From the NCBI GenBank assembly GCA_036504075.1, contig DASXVX010000032.1, positions 124,001 to 188,000 of the forward strand: DNA of 64,000 nt, read 5' to 3'. The notes beneath the pieces are model-generated. The model was not told where the DNA came from. It ran no database searches and worked only from the letters and a program-made list of their open reading frames with translations. Made by a program: the position numbers and the translations under genes. The stretch comes from DASXVX01 sp036504075. GTDB lineage: Bacteria; Bacillota; Sulfobacillia; Symbiobacteriales; Symbiobacteriaceae. How positions within the stretch are numbered: the first letter of the stretch is position 1; every line of letters begins with the position of its first letter. This document shows, one piece after another, positions 60,149 to 64,000 of this stretch.

Positions 60149-61192
60149 GTGAAAGCAGTTACACTATATGGCGAGAGCGATGTCCGGGTGGAGGACGTGC
60201 CGCTGCCCGAACTGCAGGACCCGTCGGATGCCATCGTGCGGGTGACGCTCGCGGCGATCTGCGGGTCGGACTTGCACTTGCTGCACGGCACCGTGCCCGG
60301 CGTATTGCCGGGAACCGTAATCGGGCATGAATACGTGGGCGTGGTTGAGGAAGTTGGCGCCCAGGTCCGGTCCTTCAAGAAAGGCGACCGGGTGGTGGGC
60401 GCGTTCCATGTGGCGTGTGGCGTCTGCCCGGCCTGCCGGCGGCGGGACTTTCACCAGTGCCACTTTGGCGGCGTGCTCGGCTACGGGCTGGGCTTTGGCA
60501 ACCTGCAGGGCACGCAGGCGGAATACGCCCGCATCCCCTTCGCCGACGTGACCTTGCGCACCGTGCCCGAGCGGCTGTCCGACGAAATGGCGCTCTTCTC
60601 CGGCGACATTCTGACCACCGCGTACGGCGCCGTGGTCAATTCCGGCCTGCGCCCCGGCGAGTCGGTGGCGGTCATCGGCTGCGGGCCCGTGGGGCTCATG
60701 GCCGTGCAGTCCGCGCTGGCCCTGGGCGCCGGGCGGGTGATGGCCATCGATCTCATGCGGGAGCGGACGGCGTTGGCCGAGCGGCTGGGCGCCATTCCCG
60801 TCGTCGCCTCCGAGTGCAACCCGGTCAGCCGGGTGAACGAGCTGACCGGCGGCGAAGGGGCGGACGTGGTCATCGAGGCCGTGGGCGGCAGCCGCACCAT
60901 TCTCATGGCGTTTGACATGGTTCGGGGCGGCGGGCGCATCTCCGCTGTGGGTGTCACCTCCGAGGAGACGTTCCAGATGCCGCTCATGACCAGCCTGGTA
61001 AAAGATATTACTTTCCGGGTCGGCCTGGCCAACATTCACCGGGATATCGATGCCACTCTGGCCCTGGTGGCCGGCGGGCGCATTGACCCCACCGTGGTGG
61101 TCAGCCACCGGCTGCCGCTTTCCGAAGCCGTGGAAGGTTACCGGCTCTTCGACCAGCGGCAGGCAACAAAAGTCTTGCTCTATCCCCAGTAA
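60149..61192 (+). CDS. Zinc-dependent alcohol dehydrogenase family protein
   Basis: A 347-residue medium-chain dehydrogenase. Catalytic zinc ligands: CGSDLHLLHG (Cys about 38), GHEYVGVVEEVG (His-Glu about 59-60); structural zinc site CGVCPACRRRDFHQC (about 90-104), and cofactor loop VIGCGPVGLMAVQSAL (about 174-189). DLMRERTALAERLGA follows, compatible with NAD(H). Resembles glutathione-independent formaldehyde/threonine-type dehydrogenases. Substrate not predictable. Confidence 0.92.
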   Translation: MKAVTLYGESDVRVEDVPLPELQDPSDAIVRVTLAAICGSDLHLLHGTVPGVLPGTVIGHEYVGVVEEVGAQVRSFKKGDRVVGAFHVACGVCPACRRRDFHQCHFGGVLGYGLGFGNLQGTQAEYARIPFADVTLRTVPERLSDEMALFSGDILTTAYGAVVNSGLRPGESVAVIGCGPVGLMAVQSALALGAGRVMAIDLMRERTALAERLGAIPVVASECNPVSRVNELTGGEGADVVIEAVGGSRTILMAFDMVRGGGRISAVGVTSEETFQMPLMTSLVKDITFRVGLANIHRDIDATLALVAGGRIDPTVVVSHRLPLSEAVEGYRLFDQRQATKVLLYPQ

Positions 61193-61215
61193 CACTCCAA
61201 GGAGGGCTACCATCC

Positions 61216-61533
61216 ATGTCGCAGTTCGAAGGAGTCAGCGTCGTCAAGGCCGCCAACGTGTACTTTGACGGCAAGGTCACCAGCCGCACCGTCCTGTTCG
61301 CCGATGGCACCAAGAAGACTCTGGGCATCATGCTCCCCGGCGATTACGAGTTCGGCACCGCCGACGCCGAGGTCATGGAAATCCTGTCCGGCAGGCTGGA
61401 CGTGAAGCTGCCCGGCGCCGCCGACTGGAAGACCATTACGGGTCCGGACGTTTTCAACGTCCCGGCGAACAGCCGGTTTGGCCTTAAGGTCCAGACCGTG
61501 ACCGACTACATTTGCTCCTACGTAAAGGGCTAG
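61216..61533 (+). CDS. ppnP: Pyrimidine/purine nucleoside phosphorylase PpnP
   Basis: A 105-residue small cupin of the DUF1255/YaiE family, shown in E. coli to be a broad nucleoside phosphorylase. Signature pieces: VYFDGKVTSRTVLFADGTKKTLGIMLPGDYEF (16-47), ILSGRLDVKLPG and FNVPANSRFGLKV. Start ATG 61216 has CAAGGAGGG upstream. It links the group to nucleoside salvage and feeds bases to the purine enzymes elsewhere in the window. It ends just before a bidirectional terminator. Confidence 0.93.
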   Translation: MSQFEGVSVVKAANVYFDGKVTSRTVLFADGTKKTLGIMLPGDYEFGTADAEVMEILSGRLDVKLPGAADWKTITGPDVFNVPANSRFGLKVQTVTDYICSYVKG

Positions 61534-61551
61534 ACACCGGGCCAGTACTGC

Positions 61552-61597
61552 AAAATGGCTCCCTCCCGCCACCACGGCGGAAGGGAGCCATTTTTGC
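61552..61597. terminator. Bidirectional terminator
   Basis: AAAATGGCTCCCTCCCGCC-ACCAC-GGCGGAAGGGAGCCATTTTT: long stem with one mismatch, T-run on plus and on minus strand, between convergent genes. Confidence 0.95.
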
Positions 61598-61598
61598 T

Positions 61599-62393
61599 TT
61601 AGATGACAGCCGACACGTTCAGGTGGGTGTCCGTTCCCGTCCAGGCAATAAAGAGGTCGTCGCCCAGCGCTGCGAGCGACGGCCCGACGAAGCTGGTTTC
61701 GTTCAGGGTCACCTTACTCACCGCGAACAGCCGGGTGCGGAGCACGTTAAGCCGTTCGTCGGTGCCGGTCCAGCCGAGCGCCAGTTCATCGCTCACGCTG
61801 GCCAGGGCCGGGGCCGCAAAGCTCCGCTCGTTCAGCGTAATCTTGCGCCCGAAATTGACGCCGTTGTCGGAACTGAGCAGGTTCAGCCGGGTGTCGGTGC
61901 CGGTCCAGGCGAGAAACAGCCGGTCATCGAATGCAAACGCCGACAGGGCCGGACCGACGAAGCTGGTCTCGTTCAGCGTCACCTTTTGCCCGAAGCTCAG
62001 GCCGTCGGTGGAGCTGAGCACGTTCAGATGGGTGTCGGTGCCTGTCCAGCCCAGGAACAGCCGGCCGTCGAAAGCCGCCAGGGCCGGGCCGTCGGCGCTG
62101 AACTCGTTCAGCGTGACCTTGTTCTGGAACGTGGTGCCGTTGTTGGAGCTAATCACGTTCAACCGGGTGTCAAGGCCGGTCCAGGCGAGAAACAGCTTGC
62201 CGTTGAATGCCGCCAGGGCGGGAGCGGCAAAGCTGGTCTCGTTCAGGGTGACCTTGTTGCCGAAGGTGATGCCGCCGTCGCTGGAACTGAGCAGGTTGAG
62301 CCGCTTATCGGTGCCTGTCCAGGCCAGGAACAGCTTCCCGTCGAACGCCGTCAGCGCAGGTGCGGCGAAGCTGGTTTCGTTGAGCGTTGTCAC
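61599..62393 (-). CDS. Six-repeat propeller-like protein
   Basis: A 264-residue protein built from six imperfect repeats of about 44 residues, each with the pattern KVTLNETSFxAPALAAF, (D/N)GKLFLAWTGTDxRLNxLSS, (D/N)G..FG. Six blades of this type suggest a beta-propeller related to sialidase/exo-alpha-sialidase repeats, but no catalytic Asp-box set is clear and no signal peptide precedes MTTLNET (GTG 62393, site GGGGAAG). It may be a cytoplasmic or non-classically exported ligand-binding scaffold. High DNA-level similarity between units shows recent internal expansion. Confidence 0.75.
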   Translation of the reverse strand: MTTLNETSFAAPALTAFDGKLFLAWTGTDKRLNLLSSSDGGITFGNKVTLNETSFAAPALAAFNGKLFLAWTGLDTRLNVISSNNGTTFQNKVTLNEFSADGPALAAFDGRLFLGWTGTDTHLNVLSSTDGLSFGQKVTLNETSFVGPALSAFAFDDRLFLAWTGTDTRLNLLSSDNGVNFGRKITLNERSFAAPALASVSDELALGWTGTDERLNVLRTRLFAVSKVTLNETSFVGPSLAALGDDLFIAWTGTDTHLNVSAVI

Positions 62394-62478
62394 GTCTAAA
62401 CTTCCCCTTTTGCCACCGGTGATTTTGTCAGGGACATATCACTGTATGGCGGGGAGCACCCTTTGGTGACGACGAGAA

Positions 62479-63210
62479 TCAGCCCATCCCCCGGCGGCGG
62501 TGGAGCCGAATCACATACTGGTACCGGTCGCTGCGGTACAGGGCCCGCGACCAGAGCAATCCCTTGCCGGCGCCGGTCCACTCCGTCCGGATGACCTCCA
62601 GCGCCGGCGCACCCTGCGGAATGTCAAGCAGGGTGGCTTCGTCGGCCTGTGCCCCGCGGGCCGCCATGCGCTGCTCCCCGGCCGAGGCAACAAAGCCGTG
62701 CAGGTCCAGGAGCCGGTGCACCGGCACATCGGTCAGCATGCGCGGATCGATCGCGGCGCCCAGTTCCTCAGGCAGGCAGAGGTCCAGGAGCAGCAGCGGC
62801 GCCCCGCCCACCCAGACCAGCCGGCGGGCGTAAAGGACCCGCTCGGCGCCATCCAGGGCGGCGGCCACCTCCGGCATTGGCGTCCGGAACTCCTGCAATA
62901 CCAGTGTCACCTCGGGGTTCATGTGGCGGACCTGCAACTCCTCGAGGTGCCCCGTCAGATCGGTTAGCGTCTCCACGATTGGCTCGGCGGCCACGTAGGT
63001 CCCCCGGCCCACCTTGCGACTGACTACCCCTGCGGCCTCCAGGTCTGAGAGCGCCCGCCGGACGGTGATTCGGCTGACTCCGAACTGCTCCATGAGCAAC
63101 CGTTCTGCCGGCAGCGGCTCTTGCGGCTGGTATTGCCCGCTTCGAATCTGCCGGACTAGTACTTCCTTTACCTGCGCGTATAAGGGCAAATCGCTGCCGG
63201 GGTCCAGCAC
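62479..63210 (-). CDS. GntR-family regulator, HutC/UTRA type
   Basis: A 243-residue transcription factor. The N-terminal winged helix (residues 9-72: LYAQVKEVLVRQIRSGQYQP, LPAERLLMEQFGVSRITVRRAL) and a C-terminal UTRA ligand domain (about 95-238) identify the HutC subfamily. The start is GTG 63210, nine bases after GGAGG. It is the neighbour of the MFS transporter and may control it. Its own promoter carries a HutC-type operator (listed separately). Confidence 0.9.
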   Translation of the reverse strand: MLDPGSDLPLYAQVKEVLVRQIRSGQYQPQEPLPAERLLMEQFGVSRITVRRALSDLEAAGVVSRKVGRGTYVAAEPIVETLTDLTGHLEELQVRHMNPEVTLVLQEFRTPMPEVAAALDGAERVLYARRLVWVGGAPLLLLDLCLPEELGAAIDPRMLTDVPVHRLLDLHGFVASAGEQRMAARGAQADEATLLDIPQGAPALEVIRTEWTGAGKGLLWSRALYRSDRYQYVIRLHRRRGMG

Positions 63211-63275
63211 GGCTCATTACCTCCTCCAGAGCGTCCGAGAGGCTGCTTGCGGCCTATTGTTCTAATGTTCTGTTG

Positions 63276-63283
63276 GTATATAC
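63276..63283. promoter_or_regulatory. Predicted HutC-type GntR operator
   Basis: GTATATAC, within GGTATATACAG, fits the HutC-subfamily half-site pattern GTMTAKAC and lies 66 bases upstream of the GntR gene, in an AT-rich promoter region between it and the MFS terminator. Confidence 0.5.
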
Positions 63284-63312
63284 AGTAGAATATTATAACC
63301 ACTTACGCTAAA

Positions 63313-63343
63313 CGGTACCTGCGTGTTGCCACGCAGGGTACCG
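63313..63343 (-). terminator. Terminator of the MFS gene
   Basis: Minus-strand CGGTACCCTGCGTG-GCAA-CACGCAGGTACCG (one bulged base) followed by TTTAG, 13 bases past the stop. Confidence 0.8.
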
Positions 63344-63355
63344 CGAAACCAGGTT

Positions 63356-64000
63356 CTACACGGCAGCCTTGCCGGATTCGGCGGACTTCTGTGCAGCCAA
63401 CTGCTTGGTGACCATGGGCTTGAGCCAGAAGAGGGCCAGCGCGGCAGCGGTGATGTCGAAGGCGGCGGCAGTCAGGAGCACGGGGGTCCAGGAGCCCGTC
63501 GTGGTCATGAGCCAGGCGGCGCCAGGTGCGGCGGCAATAGTCGCCACGCCCTTGGATGTGTACAGGATGCCGTAGTTCTTGGCGGAGTTCTTCGAGCCGT
63601 AGACATCGGTGATCGCGGACGGGAACAGGGAGTAGATCTCGCCCCAGGCGAAGTAGGTCAGGGCGGACAGGAACATGAAGGCGTACGGGTTCTTGATGAA
63701 GATGGAGAGGAGGACGAGGCCGGTGGACTCGATGGTGAAGGCGATGGCCATGGTGTTATACCGGCCGATGTAGTCCGAAATCCAGCCCCAGAACGGCCGG
63801 GTGAAGCCGTTGGCGATCTGCTCGTTAATCAGGGCCATGCTCAGGAACGTGACACTGCCGAACACGATCAGCTTGTCGTGGCCGAAAGTGTGGGCGAGCG
63901 GCTTCATCTGGGCCGTCATCATCATGCCGCCAAAGGCCAGCATGGTCATCATGAGGTACAGCACATAGAACGTCTTGGTGGACAGCATCTCTTTCGGGGT
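63356..64000 (-). CDS. MFS transporter of the OFA (oxalate/formate antiporter) family, truncated by window
   Basis: The C-terminal half (about 215 residues) of a major facilitator; the frame is open to base 64000, so the start lies outside. Five or six helices are visible. FGGMMMTAQMKPLAH, ANGFTRPFWGWISDYIGRYN (a D-x-x-GR loop) and GEIYSLFPSAITDVYGSKNSAKNYGILYTSKGVA are typical of the OFA group that moves oxalate, formate or related monocarboxylates. It is located beyond a GntR/HutC regulator, which may control it. Confidence 0.9.
   Translation of the reverse strand, partial: TPKEMLSTKTFYVLYLMMTMLAFGGMMMTAQMKPLAHTFGHDKLIVFGSVTFLSMALINEQIANGFTRPFWGWISDYIGRYNTMAIAFTIESTGLVLLSIFIKNPYAFMFLSALTYFAWGEIYSLFPSAITDVYGSKNSAKNYGILYTSKGVATIAAAPGAAWLMTTTGSWTPVLLTAAAFDITAAALALFWLKPMVTKQLAAQKSAESGKAAV

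Overview
The window reads as chromosomal DNA of a high-GC Gram-positive anaerobe or thermophile of the Firmicutes type, perhaps close to Symbiobacterium. This is inferred from a SAM-I (S-box) riboswitch, SLH and copper-amine-oxidase-N surface proteins, LutABC lactate genes, a YwnA/YwnB-like Rrf2/SDR pair and strong AGGAGG ribosome binding sites. The species is not certain. No tRNA, rRNA, CRISPR or transposase was seen.

Layout. 1-3070: end of a thioredoxin-reductase-like gene, then two trans-sulfuration PLP enzymes under a SAM-I riboswitch whose promoter and terminator are visible. 3090-7020: an accessory patch with an SH3b fragment, two tandem paralogous two-helix membrane proteins behind a proline-rich protein with a hydrophobic C-terminal domain (possible toxin/immunity locus), an E-set protein and a small membrane protein. 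7076-10396: an SLH surface protein and a chemoreceptor. 10440-18919: a lactate (or glycolate) operon of permease, FadR-type regulator, GlcD-like and GlcF-like subunits and LutABC, with a FadR-type operator in front. 19027-22098: a frameshifted exported protein and a collagen-like surface protein.

22220-41485: a large minus-strand island for anaerobic purine and hydantoin breakdown. It holds an ABC exporter, MocA and YqeB (molybdenum hydroxylase maturation), YgeW, YgeY, a threonine-synthase-like lyase, a dihydropyrimidinase, an XRE-cupin regulator, SsnA, two dihydroorotate-dehydrogenase-like proteins, XdhC and a three-subunit molybdenum hydroxylase. Adenine deaminase is divergent at its head. 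A second set (FAD subunit, fused 2Fe-2S/molybdopterin subunit, 8-oxoguanine-deaminase-like amidohydrolase) lies at 48378-53440. Together these could convert adenine, guanine, xanthine or urate-type purines to ring-opened products and then to carbamoyl and amino-acid fragments.

41692-48084: accessory genes (winged-helix/nuclease-like protein, coiled-coil protein, AAC(3)-type acetyltransferase, clan GH-A lipoprotein) and a striking 11-bp phased direct-repeat array at 43632-43877. 53586-64000: two paralogous exported copper-amine-oxidase-N proteins, a CoA-binding protein, a DUF2325 protein, an Rrf2/SDR pair whose regulator seems to start at ACG, an SCP2/alcohol dehydrogenase/PpnP group, a six-repeat propeller-like protein, a GntR/HutC regulator with its own predicted operator, and part of an MFS transporter cut by the window end.
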